From NCBI RefSeq assembly GCF_036226505.1, contig NZ_CP108484.1, positions 5,332,001 to 5,396,000 on the forward strand: a stretch of 64,000 nucleotides of DNA, in the 5' to 3' direction. A model generated the notes under the pieces. The model did not search any database. It was not told the origin of the DNA and saw only the letters and a program-made list of their open reading frames with translations. A program made the translations under genes and the position numbers. How positions within the stretch are numbered: the first letter of the stretch is position 1; the number at the start of each line of letters is the position of its first letter. This DNA is from Kitasatospora sp. NBC_01246 (GTDB taxonomy: Bacteria > Actinomycetota > Actinomycetes > Streptomycetales > Streptomycetaceae). Positions 1 to 8,490 of the stretch are shown here, piece after piece.

Positions 1-442
1 GGGCAGGAGCCGCCGCACGGCGGCACGGTGGCGGATGGCCGTGGTGCGACGGCATGGAACACCGGTGGAATGACGCCTGCGGTCGGTCCTCGGCCTTGCT
101 GGGGCTCGCGCTGGAACGACCGGACGCCGGTGAGGGTGCTCTCCCGGCCGGGGCCGACTTCGCCTGGGTCCGTCTCGAGGAACGCGGCTGCCGATCGGCT
201 ACTGGTGCCGCTGTTTCAGCCTGCGAGGCGAGGGGTACGGGGAAGGCGTCCGGGCCGGGTAGAGCTGCCGGTACTGCATGGTCGGCTGGTATCCACCGCA
301 ACCACCTCCTTCACGCCGCTGCCCCGGAGAGAGGATCCCCGGTGGCCAGTCGCTCACACTAACATCTGACCGGGCATCGTCGCTGCGACGTTCTCCCGGT
401 GGTCCTGCCGGCTCCGCGGCCGCACCGGTTACGCTCACCGGC
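1..442. other. Left-edge region without a confident gene
   Basis: No reading frame here has both the codon bias of the flanking genes and a start signal. A plus-strand frame from 54 to 362 is the best of the poor candidates, but its third-position GC bias fades towards the end and no family is recognisable. On the minus strand a GGAGG at about 310 precedes only very short frames. I infer an intergenic region, or the upstream part of a gene lying off the left edge. Confidence 0.4.
430..435 (+). promoter_or_regulatory. -10 box TACGCT, leaderless start
   Basis: TACGCT lies 7 nt before the ATG at 443. There is no Shine-Dalgarno sequence, so transcription probably begins at or next to the start codon. 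Confidence 0.45.
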
Positions 443-1090
443 ATGGCGCACGACTTCCCGCTCTTCGGTGACCCCTCCGGCGGCTCCCACGACCCGGCCG
501 GCCTCTCCCGGGAGGCCGTGCTGGCCGCCGTCGAGGCCCGGCTGCTGACCACCTTCGGCGAGCCGAGCGGCCGCGCCGCGGTCACCTTCCTCGGCGCGGA
601 CCGGATCGAGGTGCTGCGCTTCGGTCCGGACGCCGAGGGGCTGGTCCGCTACGCCACGCTCGGGATGGCCGCCGCGCCGATGGCGGACCCGACCGCGCCG
701 GTCGCCGACCAGGTCCGCGGCCCCCGCGCCGAACTGCTGCTGACGATCCGTGGGGCCCGCGACACCGTGCTCCGCACCCTGGCCACCTTCGCCGCGACGC
801 CGCAGGTGGAGGGCCTGGTGCTGGCCCCCGGCGGCTCGCTGGACCTCGGCTCTCCGCTCTGGGACGGCGCGCCGTTCACTTCGGTGCTGGCAGCCGAACC
901 GGGCGGTCTGGTGCCCGACCTGGAGCTCGACGAGCCGGCCGACCCGGTGCGCTTCCTCCCGCTGCTGCCGATGACGCCCAACGAGGCCGGCTGGAAGCGG
1001 GTGCACGGCGCGGCCGCGCTGGAGGAGCGCTGGCTGAAGCACGGCACCGATCTGCGCGACGCCGACCGCCGCGGGGTGCCGCTGGACTGA
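443..1090 (+). CDS. Suppressor of fused (SUFU) domain protein
   Basis: This 215-residue soluble protein resembles bacterial suppressor-of-fused domain proteins. The resemblance lies in the central strand pattern (GPRAELLLTI), a proline-rich segment around residues 170-180 (FLPLLPMTPNEAGWKRVHG) and a C-terminal helix ending ALEERW. Bacterial SUFU proteins have no settled enzymatic role, and some act as immunity proteins of polymorphic toxins. No toxin gene lies beside it, so that role is not supported here. The ATG at 443 is chosen because codon bias begins there and a -10 box sits 7 nt upstream; longer in-frame extensions run through non-coding-looking sequence. The convergent PHP gene begins about 110 bp downstream. 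Confidence 0.7.
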   Translation: MAHDFPLFGDPSGGSHDPAGLSREAVLAAVEARLLTTFGEPSGRAAVTFLGADRIEVLRFGPDAEGLVRYATLGMAAAPMADPTAPVADQVRGPRAELLLTIRGARDTVLRTLATFAATPQVEGLVLAPGGSLDLGSPLWDGAPFTSVLAAEPGGLVPDLELDEPADPVRFLPLLPMTPNEAGWKRVHGAAALEERWLKHGTDLRDADRRGVPLD

Positions 1091-1201
1091 CGCCCGGTCA
1101 CCGGGGTCCGCAGGGCCCGGCGCCCGCCGCAGCGGGGGCGCGCGCCCCCGCCGGGCCCGGCGGTGTGCTCCCGCGCGCCCGCGCGTCCGGCCCGGGTGGG
1201 C

Positions 1202-2062
1202 TCAGCCCTCGATCGGCTTCGCGCCGGTGGCCTGGGCCAGCAGCGCCTCGTAGACGCCGGGGTCGGTGGTGTGCTCGCCGAGCCGGACGCTCTTGCGGCT
1301 GCCGTGGTAGTCGCTGGAACCGGTGGTCAGCAGGCCGAGGTCGGCGGCCAGTCCGCGCAGCCGGGCCCTGGTGGGCTCGTCGTGGTCGATGTGGTCGACC
1401 TCCAGCGCGGCGAGCCCGGCCGCCGCGAGGTCCGCGATCACCTGGTCGGAGACGGTCCGCCCGCGCTTGACCGCGCCCGGGTGGGCGAAGACCGGCACCC
1501 CGCCCGCCGCGCGGACCAGCCGGACGGCCTCGGCCGGGTCGGTCTCGTGCTTGCGGACGTCCGCCCGGCCGCCGTTGGCCAGCCATTGCGGGGTGAAGGC
1601 GTCGGAGACGGTGGCCACCACCCCCGCCTCGACCAGCGCGCTGGCGATGTGCGGCCGGCCGACCGAGCCGGTCCCGGCGATCCGCTGGACCTGCTCCCAG
1701 CTGATGTCGGCGCCCAGCGCGCGGCAGCGCTCGACGACGGCCCGCCCGCGGCGGAACCGGTCGGTGCGCACCAGCTCGCGCTCGCCGGCGAAGGCCGGCT
1801 CGGCCGGGTCGAAGAGGTAGGCCAGCAGGTGCAGGCTGATGCCGTCCACCGCGCAGGACAGCTCGGCGCCCGGGACGAGGCTCAGCCGGGTGCCGGAGGG
1901 CAGCGCGCGGACCGCCTCGGCGGCCTCGGCGTGGCCGGCCACCGTGTCGTGGTCGGTGAGCGCCACCACGTCCAGGCCCGCGGCGGCGGCCGCCGCGACC
2001 AGCTCGGCCGGGCTGTCGGTGCCGTCGGACGCGTTGCTGTGGGCGTGCAGGTCGATGCGCAC
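1202..2062 (-). CDS. PHP-domain metal-dependent phosphoesterase
   Basis: A 286-residue protein of the PHP superfamily, related to E. coli RNase AM/YciV-type nucleotide phosphoesterases. The N-terminal metal motif HAHSNASDG is at residues 6-14. It is followed by ALTDHDTVAGH, PGAELSC, RPHIASAL, FAHPGAVKRG and the C-terminal GSSDYHG, so all the usual metal ligands are present. The family hydrolyses nucleotide phosphates (3'-phosphoadenosine phosphate or short RNA ends); the exact substrate here is not determinable. The start is GTG with AGGAG 8 nt upstream. A TATCCT box lies about 40 bp upstream. It has its own short upstream gap and does not overlap its neighbours. Confidence 0.85.
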   Translation of the reverse strand: MRIDLHAHSNASDGTDSPAELVAAAAAAGLDVVALTDHDTVAGHAEAAEAVRALPSGTRLSLVPGAELSCAVDGISLHLLAYLFDPAEPAFAGERELVRTDRFRRGRAVVERCRALGADISWEQVQRIAGTGSVGRPHIASALVEAGVVATVSDAFTPQWLANGGRADVRKHETDPAEAVRLVRAAGGVPVFAHPGAVKRGRTVSDQVIADLAAAGLAALEVDHIDHDEPTRARLRGLAADLGLLTTGSSDYHGSRKSVRLGEHTTDPGVYEALLAQATGAKPIEG

Positions 2063-2125
2063 GGGGTCGGCTCCTGGGGTGGGCGGCGGGTGCCGCCCAG
2101 GATAGTGCGGGCGCCCGGCGGGCCG

Positions 2126-2764
2126 TCAGCCCAGCAGCTGGGGGGAGAGCGCGCCGCAGGGCAGCAGGCCCAGCTCGGCGCCGGCCTCGCGCAGATCCGT
2201 GAGGACGAGCTCGTCGTACATCACCAGGGCGGACTGCTCGGGCCAGGCGACCGCCCAGAGCCAGAGGCCGCGGGCCTCGCCGACGAACACCGCGCGATCG
2301 GCGGGCGCGTCCGGGACGTGGAACATCGGGGTGGGCCGCCCGGCCGCCATCAGCTTGGCGTCGGCGGGCTTGTAGAGCGAGACGGACTCGCCCGGGTCCG
2401 GCCCGGACAGGCCCGCGTACCGGGCGCCGAGCCCCACGCCCAGCTCCTCGGCGACCAGCACCAGCTCTCCGAAGCCGCCCAGCGGCGCCGGTCCGGAGCA
2501 GGCGACCGCGGTGGCGCGGGCTCCCGAGACATCGTCGCCGACGTGCGCGATGCCGGTGTAGAGCCAGCCGACCGGGAGCGGCCAGGGCAGCCAGACGGGG
2601 ACCTGGGAACGGGCGACGGCCACGCCGAGCGCCTCCACGCTCGGGGGCAGCACGGGCTGCATCGGGTGCACCGCTCCGTGCCGGTCGCACTGCCAGGTGT
2701 CTGAGAACAGACCGGGGGCGCGGACCCGACCGGCGCACCTCGGGCAGCTAGGCTCGCCCCTCAT
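2126..2764 (-). CDS. Conserved actinobacterial protein with N-terminal zinc ribbon (DUF6758-like)
   Basis: A 212-residue protein starting MRGEPSCPRCAGRVRAPG, with CPRC followed about 18 residues later by CDRHG. This looks like a small zinc ribbon. The remainder contains a WLPWPLPVGWLYTGI stretch and a glycine/alanine-rich core but no catalytic motif I recognise. It resembles a streptomycete family of unknown function usually found next to the PHP phosphoesterase. The start is uncertain: the ATG at 2764 is chosen, but a TTG at 2773 lies 4-8 nt behind the paired GGAGG motifs and is equally plausible. The 3' end is 63 bp before the PHP gene, so the two are probably cotranscribed. Confidence 0.7.
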   Translation of the reverse strand: MRGEPSCPRCAGRVRAPGLFSDTWQCDRHGAVHPMQPVLPPSVEALGVAVARSQVPVWLPWPLPVGWLYTGIAHVGDDVSGARATAVACSGPAPLGGFGELVLVAEELGVGLGARYAGLSGPDPGESVSLYKPADAKLMAAGRPTPMFHVPDAPADRAVFVGEARGLWLWAVAWPEQSALVMYDELVLTDLREAGAELGLLPCGALSPQLLG

Positions 2765-2957
2765 AGCCGACAACGCTCCTCCCTCCGGACCGCCGCGTCA
2801 AGGACGATCACCCGTACGGAGGGCGCGGCGGTACCTGTCGGTGCGGACACCCGTTCGGCGCCGGGCGGGCGCGCTGCGGGCGGTTCCCGCTAGGGAATGT
2901 CCAGCGGCGGCCGGTGGCAAACGTCGGTGCCGCTCCGGGTGGGCCGGGCCGGACGCA

Positions 2958-2998
2958 CTGACGCCCCGTCAACGGCGATCGCGGTGACGGGGCGTCAG
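2958..2998. terminator. Perfect 14-bp hairpin in an intergenic region
   Basis: Arms 2958-2971 and 2985-2998 are perfectly complementary around a 13-nt loop. The hairpin lies downstream of the small gene ending at 3081 on the minus strand. It has no T-tract, so termination is inferred. The rest of the gap 2765-3080 holds nothing recognisable. Confidence 0.5.
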
Positions 2999-3080
2999 TC
3001 GGGTATCGGAACGTCGGGATCGGACGCTCCCGGCTCTTCGGCGGCGGGTGAGGGCTCCCGGTCGGAGGCGCCGCGCTGGG

Positions 3081-3227
3081 TCAGACGGTCGGGCACGGAC
3101 GGATGAGCAGGCGCTCGCCGGTGCGGGCGGCGGCCTGGACGAGTTCGCGGACGGTCTCGGCGTCGGCGATCACGCGGTCGGTGGCGGTGCCGTGGGCGTC
3201 GTCCAGCCGGACGATCTCGAAGCGCAT
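3081..3227 (-). CDS. Small conserved protein, 48 residues
   Basis: Starts MRFEIVRLDDAHGTATDRV and ends LLIRPCPTV. It is acidic and alpha/beta-like, with no signal peptide or membrane segment. The ATG at 3227 is preceded by AAGGAGAGG at good spacing, and codon bias matches the neighbours, so I treat it as real. Similar 45-55 residue proteins of unknown function occur beside the alpha/beta hydrolase and RNA helicase genes in streptomycetes, as here. I cannot propose a role. Its long upstream gap suggests its own promoter. Confidence 0.65.
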   Translation of the reverse strand: MRFEIVRLDDAHGTATDRVIADAETVRELVQAAARTGERLLIRPCPTV

Positions 3228-3561
3228 GGGCCTCTCCTTCTCTTGCCCCGTCGGGCGGGGCGGTCGTGGCTGAGTGGGTATCAGCCCTTTCGCGGTCTGT
3301 CGGATCGAACGGTCGACGGTCTGCTGAGGCAAAGGGGCTCCCCCTGCTTGCCAAGTGCGTCTGGTACCTCGTGAACCACTGTCTCGTGGTGCTGCTACCG
3401 GGCCGTTGCCCGTCCGTAAAGCCCAGGTTTCGGCGGATTGTCGCCAGCGTCGACCCCGACGATGATTCCCGGACAGAATCAAATATTACCGCAACTAACG
3501 ACTTTTGTCGTGGGACTTCCCGGGGCGGGGCGCCGGCGCCCCGCCCCGGGGTGGTCCGGGC
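3228..3561. other. Intergenic region with an AT-rich patch
   Basis: This gap between the 48-residue gene and the hydrolase holds an unusually AT-rich stretch at about 3470-3515, including TAATAT on the minus strand and the small hairpin ACGAC-TTTT-GTCGT. The minus-strand promoter of the 48-residue gene probably lies here. I could not align a convincing -35/-10 pair. Confidence 0.4.
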
Positions 3562-4449
3562 TCAGCCCCAGAAGGCCAGCAGGGCCTCGGCCGTGGCCTC
3601 CGGCCGTTCGGCGTTGGGGGAGTGGCCGGCGTCCTCGATCACCACGCGGCGGGCGCCCAGCCGCTCGGCCATCCGGGTCTGCTCCGGCACCGGCCAGGCG
3701 TAGTCCCGGACCCCGGAGAGCACCAGGGCGGGCAGCGCGGCCGCGGTCGCGGCCAGCTCGTCCACCCGGTCGGGCGCGGCGATCAGATGGGCGCCGGTGG
3801 TGGCGAGCGCCTGCGGCACGTTGGCCACCCAGCGGCGGTGCAGGAACTCCGCGACCTCGGGGGCGGGGCGGCGGGCCCGGTCGCCGCCGGTCTGCTCCGC
3901 CTGCCGCTCCATCTGCTGGAGCACCTGCCAGATCTCCTCCAGGCTCATCGACGGCAGCACGCCGATCAGCAGCTTGGTCCGCTCCGCCTCGGCGGGCTCG
4001 ATCGAGGCGGGCCCGGTGGACATCAAAGTCAGTGAACTCCACGGCAGCGGACCGTCGGCGGCCGCCGCCAGGACGGCCTCCCGGGCCACCTGGCCGCCGA
4101 AGGAGTGGCCGAGCAGGTGGAGCGGCGCGTCGCCCTCGGCGAGCACCTCGGAGAGCGCCCGGACGTCCGCCCCCAGGGCGTCGACCGCGTAGGCGGCCGG
4201 ATCGTCGGGGCCGCCGCTCTCGTACTGGCCGCGCTGGTCGACCGCGGTCACCCGGTAGCCGGCCGCGGCGAGCGGCTCCAGGAGCGCGATGAAGTCCTCC
4301 TTGCTGCCGGTGAACCCGGGCACGAGCAGGGCCGTCCCGCGGACCGCACCGGCCGGCTCCGCCCGCAGCGCGGCGAACTCCCCGCGCGCCGTCGGCACCC
4401 GCAGGGCGCGCGCGCAGCGGGGGAGGGTGAGGAACGGCGGCGTGCTCAT
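3562..4449 (-). CDS. Alpha/beta hydrolase
   Basis: A 295-residue alpha/beta-hydrolase fold protein, probably cytoplasmic. The oxyanion region LLVPGFTGSKEDF is at about residues 41-53. The nucleophile elbow GHSFGG is near residues 117-122 (Ser), an acidic residue lies in VLSGVRDYAWP, and the catalytic His is in EDAGHSPNAERP near the C-terminus, so the triad is complete. The substrate is unknown; the family covers esterases, lipases and C-C hydrolases. The ATG at 4449 has GGAG 7 nt upstream. It lies 145 bp after the RNA helicase on the same strand, with a strong hairpin between them, so it probably has separate expression. Confidence 0.85.
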   Translation of the reverse strand: MSTPPFLTLPRCARALRVPTARGEFAALRAEPAGAVRGTALLVPGFTGSKEDFIALLEPLAAAGYRVTAVDQRGQYESGGPDDPAAYAVDALGADVRALSEVLAEGDAPLHLLGHSFGGQVAREAVLAAAADGPLPWSSLTLMSTGPASIEPAEAERTKLLIGVLPSMSLEEIWQVLQQMERQAEQTGGDRARRPAPEVAEFLHRRWVANVPQALATTGAHLIAAPDRVDELAATAAALPALVLSGVRDYAWPVPEQTRMAERLGARRVVIEDAGHSPNAERPEATAEALLAFWG

Positions 4450-4530
4450 GGGCGATCTCCTGCGTGCGCGGGTGCGGTGCGGCGGGGCGACTGGCGCCGG
4501 TGACGCCGAGCGTAGCCGGGTGGAAACGCC

Positions 4531-4575
4531 GCAGGGGGCGACGCCGCCCGGTGGCCGGACGGGGTCGCCCCCTGC
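4531..4575 (-). terminator. Terminator hairpin after the DEAD-box helicase
   Basis: A perfect 12-bp stem (4531-4542 with 4564-4575) follows the helicase stop codon on the minus strand. A short GTTT follows the stem. Confidence 0.6.
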
Positions 4576-4593
4576 GCTTGGTGCGTGACCGGA

Positions 4594-6465
4594 TCAGCTC
4601 TCCGGGGCCGCCTCGGGAGCGGCAGCCGCCGGGCGGCGGGTACGGGCCCGACGACGCGGGGCCGCGGCCTCGGCCGGGGCGTCCGCGCCGGCCTCGGGGG
4701 CCGCGGCGGCCTCGGCGACCGGCTCGGCCGTCGTCGCCTTGGCCCGCGAACGGGTCCGCTTCACGGCCGGCTTCCCCTCGGACTTCTCCGCGGTCTGCAC
4801 GGCGGCGGCCGGAGCGGCGGCCTCGGCGACCGCGGCGGGCGCCTCGGTCACCGCGTCGACGGCGGTCTCGCCGGCGGCGGCGCGGGGACGGCGACGGCGG
4901 CGGCGCGGGGCCGCGCCCTCGCCCTCGGCGCCCTCGACGGCCGGAGCCGCCGGGGCGTCGACCGCGGCGACGGCCTCGGTGGTCGCGTCGAGCACGGCGT
5001 CACCCTCGACCGTGGAACCGCCGCGGGTGCGACGGCGCTCGCGGGCCCGGCGGGCGGGCTTCTCCTCGGCCGCCTCGGCGGCGGGGGCGGCGCCCCGGCC
5101 GCCACCGGTCCGGCCGCCCTTGGGGGCGCGACCGGGCGCCGAGCGGGCCCCGCGACCGCCGGTCTCGCCGAGGTCCTCGACCTCCTCGGCGCCCAGCCCG
5201 GCCCGGGTCCGCTCCGAACGCGGCAGCACACCGGTGGTGCCCTTGGCGATCTTCAGCAGCTCGAACAGGTGCGGCGAGGTGGAGTAGGTCTCCTCCGGCG
5301 CGTTGAACGACAGGTCCAGCGCCTTGTTGATCAGCTGCCAGCGCGGGATGTCGTCCCAGTCGACCAGGGTGACGGCGGTGCCGGAGGCGCCGGCGCGGCC
5401 GGTCCGGCCGATCCGGTGCAGGTAGGTCTTCTCGTCCTCGGGGCACTGGTAGTTGACGACGTGCGTCACGCCCTCGACGTCGATGCCGCGGGCCGCGACG
5501 TCGGTGCAGACCAGGACGTCGACCTTGCCGTTGCGGAAGGCCCGCAGGGCCTGCTCGCGGGCGCCCTGGCCGAGGTCGCCGTGGACGGCGCCGGCCGCGA
5601 AGCCGCGCTGGGTCAGCTGGTCCGCGACGTCGGCCGCGGTGCGCTTGGTGCGGCAGAAGATCATCGCCAGCCCGCGGCCGTCGGCCTGCAGGATGCGCGA
5701 GACGAGCTCGACCTTGTCCAGCGAGTGCGCACGGAAGATGTGCTGCTCGGTGTTGGCCACGGTGGTGCCCGTGTCGTCCGGCGCGGCGGCGCGGATGTGG
5801 GTCGGCTGGTTCATGTACCGGCGGGCGAGGCTGATGACCTGGCCCGGCATGGTGGCCGAGAACAGCAGCGTCTGCCGCTTGGCCGGCAGCATGGTCAGGA
5901 TCTTCTCGACGTCGGGCAGGAAGCCCAGGTCGAGCATCTCGTCGGCCTCGTCCAGGACGAGCGAGCGGACCCGCGAGAGGTCCAGCTTCTTCTGCCCGGC
6001 CAGGTCCAGCAGGCGGCCCGGGGTGCCGACCACGATGTCGACGCCCTTCTTGAGCGCCTCGACCTGCGGCTCGTAGGCCCGGCCGCCGTAGACGGCGAGC
6101 ACGCGCACGTTGCGGACCTTGCCGGCGGTCTGCAGGTCGTTGGTGACCTGGGTGCAGAGCTCGCGGGTCGGGACGACGATCAGCGCCTGCGGGGCCTCGT
6201 GGAGCTGCTCCTCGGTGCCCCGGCCGGCGTCGACGTCGGCCCGGACGACGACCCGCTCGATCAGCGGGAGGCCGAAACCGAGGGTCTTGCCGGTGCCGGT
6301 CTTGGCCTGGCCGATGACGTCGTGGCCGGTCAGCGCGACCGGGAGGGTCATCTCCTGGATGGGGAAGGGGTGGATGATGCCGACGGCCTCCAGGGCCTCG
6401 GCGGTCTCCGGGAGGATCCCCAGGTCCCGGAAGGTGGTCTTGACGGGTTCAGCGTTGGTGGACAG
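4594..6465 (-). CDS. DEAD/DEAH-box RNA helicase, RhlE/CshA-like
   Basis: A 623-residue ATP-dependent RNA helicase for RNA remodelling (cold adaptation, ribosome assembly or degradosome work). Motifs in order: Q motif (FRDLGI...PFPIQEMTLP), AKTGTGKT, PTRELCTQ, GTPGRLLDL, LDEADEML, SATMPG, IIFCRTK-like MIFCRTKRTAADVADQL, ARGID and HRIGRTGRAG. The C-terminal ~230 residues are low-complexity Ala/Pro/Arg with RRRRRR-type clusters, likely an RNA-binding tail. The Q motif must be included, yet no ATG or GTG lies just before it. A CTG at 6465, 7 nt after GGAAGAGG, is the best start; a 754-residue form from ATG 6858 is less likely. From memory the position matches M. tuberculosis rhlE. Confidence 0.85.
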   Translation of the reverse strand: MSTNAEPVKTTFRDLGILPETAEALEAVGIIHPFPIQEMTLPVALTGHDVIGQAKTGTGKTLGFGLPLIERVVVRADVDAGRGTEEQLHEAPQALIVVPTRELCTQVTNDLQTAGKVRNVRVLAVYGGRAYEPQVEALKKGVDIVVGTPGRLLDLAGQKKLDLSRVRSLVLDEADEMLDLGFLPDVEKILTMLPAKRQTLLFSATMPGQVISLARRYMNQPTHIRAAAPDDTGTTVANTEQHIFRAHSLDKVELVSRILQADGRGLAMIFCRTKRTAADVADQLTQRGFAAGAVHGDLGQGAREQALRAFRNGKVDVLVCTDVAARGIDVEGVTHVVNYQCPEDEKTYLHRIGRTGRAGASGTAVTLVDWDDIPRWQLINKALDLSFNAPEETYSTSPHLFELLKIAKGTTGVLPRSERTRAGLGAEEVEDLGETGGRGARSAPGRAPKGGRTGGGRGAAPAAEAAEEKPARRARERRRTRGGSTVEGDAVLDATTEAVAAVDAPAAPAVEGAEGEGAAPRRRRRRPRAAAGETAVDAVTEAPAAVAEAAAPAAAVQTAEKSEGKPAVKRTRSRAKATTAEPVAEAAAAPEAGADAPAEAAAPRRRARTRRPAAAAPEAAPES

Positions 6466-7066
6466 GGTGCTGCCTCTTCCGTGTGGAGGGGCCGAGAACG
6501 AGCGGCGGGCGGGCAGCCGCGCTGCTGCGTACGGGCCTGGACGGCCCTGGTACAGCTGCGTGGACGCACAACCGCGCCGGTCCCTGCGGCCGGCCGGTCC
6601 GCGGGGCCCGGTGAGGGGCGCGGTCACGGCGGCGTCGGGGAGGATTCCCTTGAGGGACCTGCGCGGGACCTTGCGCCGTGCGGCGCGGTCTCGGCGGCCC
6701 TCGCTCGGCCACTGATGCGGTGCCAAGGCTTGAAGTCCAAGCCATGGTCGGAGCCGATCGGCTCTCCGACCGGGCATCCGCGTACGTGAGTGCCCGGCTT
6801 CCGGTGCGGGCACGTCCTGCCGGACGGTGCCGCTACGAAGCGGGCTTGCCCGGCGCACCGAGACGGCGGTGACACCGTGCGAGCACTACGGACCTCACTA
6901 CCACCATACAGTCACGCGACGACTCGAACACGTGACGCGTCTGACATCGCCCGCACCGGACCGTCGCGCCGGCTCCGCGCCGGGCTCCCCGCGCACCGGT
7001 CGCGGAGCGGGTGCCGGGGGCCACCGCGCGTGTGCGGGGGGCCGCGCCGGACTAAGGTGGCAGGTC
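6466..7066. promoter_or_regulatory. Long divergent region; probable structured leader of the RNA helicase
   Basis: A 600-bp gap between divergent genes. It holds two adjacent dyads: GGCTTG-AAGTC-CAAGCC at 6727-6743, and a nested inverted repeat at 6746-6771 with outer arms GGTCGGA/TCCGACC around GCCGATCGGC. A TATGGT box on the minus strand at about 6904-6909 would give a helicase leader of roughly 430 nt. Long structured leaders are known for DEAD-box helicase genes that control themselves. The role is inference. Confidence 0.4.
7053..7058 (+). promoter_or_regulatory. -10 box TAAGGT, leaderless start
   Basis: TAAGGT lies 8 nt before the ATG at 7067. AAGGTGG could also act as a weak ribosome-binding site, so leaderless and leadered forms are both possible. 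Confidence 0.4.
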
Positions 7067-7795
7067 ATGGAGACCCATGGTGAGACGCAGGACGACACGG
7101 CCGGCTCGATCGGGGACTGGGCGAGCTGCTCGGCCGATCCGGGCTACCGGGCGGCCGTGCTGGACCTGCTCGGCGCCCTCGCGTACGGCGAGCTGAGCGC
7201 CTTCGAGCGGCTCGCCGAGGACGCCAAGCTCGCGCCGGGCCTCGCCGACAAGGCCGAGCTGGCCCGGATGGCCTCCGCCGAGTTCCAGCACTACCAGCGG
7301 CTGCACGACCGGCTCGCGGAGGTCGGCGCGGACCCGCAGGAGGCGATGCGGCCGTTCGTCGAGCCGCTGGAGCTGTTCCACCGGATGACGGCGCCCTCGG
7401 ACTGGCTGGAGGGCCTGGTCAAGGCCTACGTCGGCGACGCGATCGCGACGGACTTCTACCGCGAGGTGGCCGTGCGGCTCGACGACGACACCCGGGACCT
7501 GGTCCTCGGCGTGATGTCGGACACCGGGCACGCCCAGTTCGCGGTCGACAAGGTGCGGCAGGCCATCGAGGCCGACCCGCGCTCGGGCGGCCGGCTGGCG
7601 CTCTGGGGCCGGCGGCTGATGGGCGAGGCGCTGAGCCAGGCCCAGCGGGTGGTCGCCGAGCGCGACGCGCTCTCCAACCTACTGGTCGGCGGCGTCCAGG
7701 TGCAGGGCTTCGACCTGGTCGAGGTCGGCAAGATGTTCAACCGGATCACCGAAGCGCACACCAAGCGGATGGCCGCGCTGGGGCTCGCCTCCTGA
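7067..7795 (+). CDS. Ferritin-like fold protein (MiaE-like diiron family)
   Basis: A 242-residue all-helical protein with ferritin-like metal-ligand motifs: E in YGELSAFERLAEDAK, ExxH in SAEFQHYQR near residue 66, and later E and H in TDFYREVA and MSDTGHAQFAVDK. The helix pairs resemble the tRNA-hydroxylase/MiaE-like ferritin superfamily. Whether it hydroxylates tRNA or another substrate cannot be told from the sequence. It is divergent from the RNA helicase and sits at the same place as the ferritin-like gene next to rhlE in mycobacteria (from memory), which suggests a conserved link. The ATG at 7067 is fixed by codon bias and the upstream -10 box. Confidence 0.75.
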   Translation: METHGETQDDTAGSIGDWASCSADPGYRAAVLDLLGALAYGELSAFERLAEDAKLAPGLADKAELARMASAEFQHYQRLHDRLAEVGADPQEAMRPFVEPLELFHRMTAPSDWLEGLVKAYVGDAIATDFYREVAVRLDDDTRDLVLGVMSDTGHAQFAVDKVRQAIEADPRSGGRLALWGRRLMGEALSQAQRVVAERDALSNLLVGGVQVQGFDLVEVGKMFNRITEAHTKRMAALGLAS

Positions 7796-7819
7796 GCTGC
7801 CCGGCCGGGCCGGCGGGGC

Positions 7820-8137
7820 TCAGGCGTGCCGCTGCCGGCGGTGCGCGCCCGCCCGGTGCGGGCGGTGCCGGTGGGCGGGCTGGCGCCCGGCCGCGAGGTC
7901 GGGCCGGGCCAGCACCGAGGTGAGCAGTGCCGAGGCGACCGCCGCGATGCCGATGCTGGCCGCCGGGACCCGGCCGTCCAGCGTGAAGTGCGTGATCACC
8001 CCGCTGAGCAGGGCCGACACCAGCGCCGTCCCGAGCGTCAGCCCCCGGCCGGCCGGGAAGTACGCCGGCAGGGCCAGCAGCGCGGTGGCCCCGACGATCA
8101 GGCCGACGAGGGCGAAGGCGATCGACTCGACCAGCAA
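7820..8137 (-). CDS. Small integral membrane protein
   Basis: A 105-residue protein beginning VESIAFALVGLIVGATALLALPAYF. Three hydrophobic segments (residues 3-25, 32-50 and 60-78 approximately) are followed by a histidine/arginine-rich tail (HRHRPHRAGAHRRQRH) that may bind metal or sit on the membrane face. No family function is recognised. The start is taken as TTG at 8137 with GGGGAGG 5 nt upstream; the adjacent CTG and GTC codons are less likely. It is convergent with the ferritin-like gene, separated by only 24 bp. Confidence 0.6.
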   Translation of the reverse strand: MLVESIAFALVGLIVGATALLALPAYFPAGRGLTLGTALVSALLSGVITHFTLDGRVPAASIGIAAVASALLTSVLARPDLAAGRQPAHRHRPHRAGAHRRQRHA

Positions 8138-8216
8138 GGGTGCCTCCCCGGTGCGGTGGGCGGCTCCGGACGGCCGCACTTGTCGCCGTACCCCGGTCCA
8201 CCCGGCCGTACACGCA

Positions 8217-8254
8217 GTGGTGCCCCGTTCCCCGGGCGGGGAACGGGGCACCAC
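8217..8254. terminator. 18-bp perfect hairpin after the DUF3107 gene
   Basis: Arms 8217-8234 and 8237-8254 are fully complementary and lie just beyond the stop of the minus-strand gene ending at 8263. Confidence 0.65.
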
Positions 8255-8262
8255 GAAGCAGC

Positions 8263-8490
8263 TCAGAGCGTGCCGAACCCGACCTTGCGGGCGGCCTGCT
8301 CGCCGATCTCCACGTACGCCAGGCGCTCGGCCGGGACGATGACGCGGCGGCCGTGCTCGTCGGTCAGCGCGAAGAGCTTCGAGGGGCCCTCCAGCGCCTT
8401 GGCGATCGCGCTCTCGACCTCATCGGCGGTCTGCGAGCTCTCGATCACGATCTCGCGCGGCGCGTTCTGCACGCCGATCTTGACCTCCAC
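8263..8490 (-). CDS. DUF3107 protein (TB9.4-like)
   Basis: A 75-residue protein starting MEVKIGVQNAPREIVIESSQ, with TADEVESAIAKALEG, GRRVIVPAERLAYVEIGE and a terminal KVGFGTL. This matches DUF3107, small actinobacterial proteins including M. tuberculosis TB9.4 (Rv3208A, from memory), which lie next to a TetR regulator as here. The biochemical role is unknown; the fold is probably a compact alpha/beta unit. The start is GTG 8490 with GGAGG 10 nt upstream. The 131-bp gap to the upstream TetR gene and the hairpin downstream suggest a monocistronic transcript. Confidence 0.85.
   Translation of the reverse strand: MEVKIGVQNAPREIVIESSQTADEVESAIAKALEGPSKLFALTDEHGRRVIVPAERLAYVEIGEQAARKVGFGTL

Noticed and set aside
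54..362. Gene at the left edge, possibly a truncated transporter
   Set aside because: No recognisable domain, fading codon bias and no usable start signal.
443..1090. Immunity gene of a polymorphic toxin system, from the SUFU-like fold
   Set aside because: No toxin, secretion or repeat-rich effector gene adjoins it.
1098..2738. Very long open frames opposite or across real genes (for example 1098-2738, 4585-6789, 10946-13570, 16722-19154, 19252-22941, 36979-39624)
   Set aside because: They are shadows produced by high GC: they run antisense to genes with clear motifs, have Arg/Gly/Ala-rich nonsense composition and match no family.
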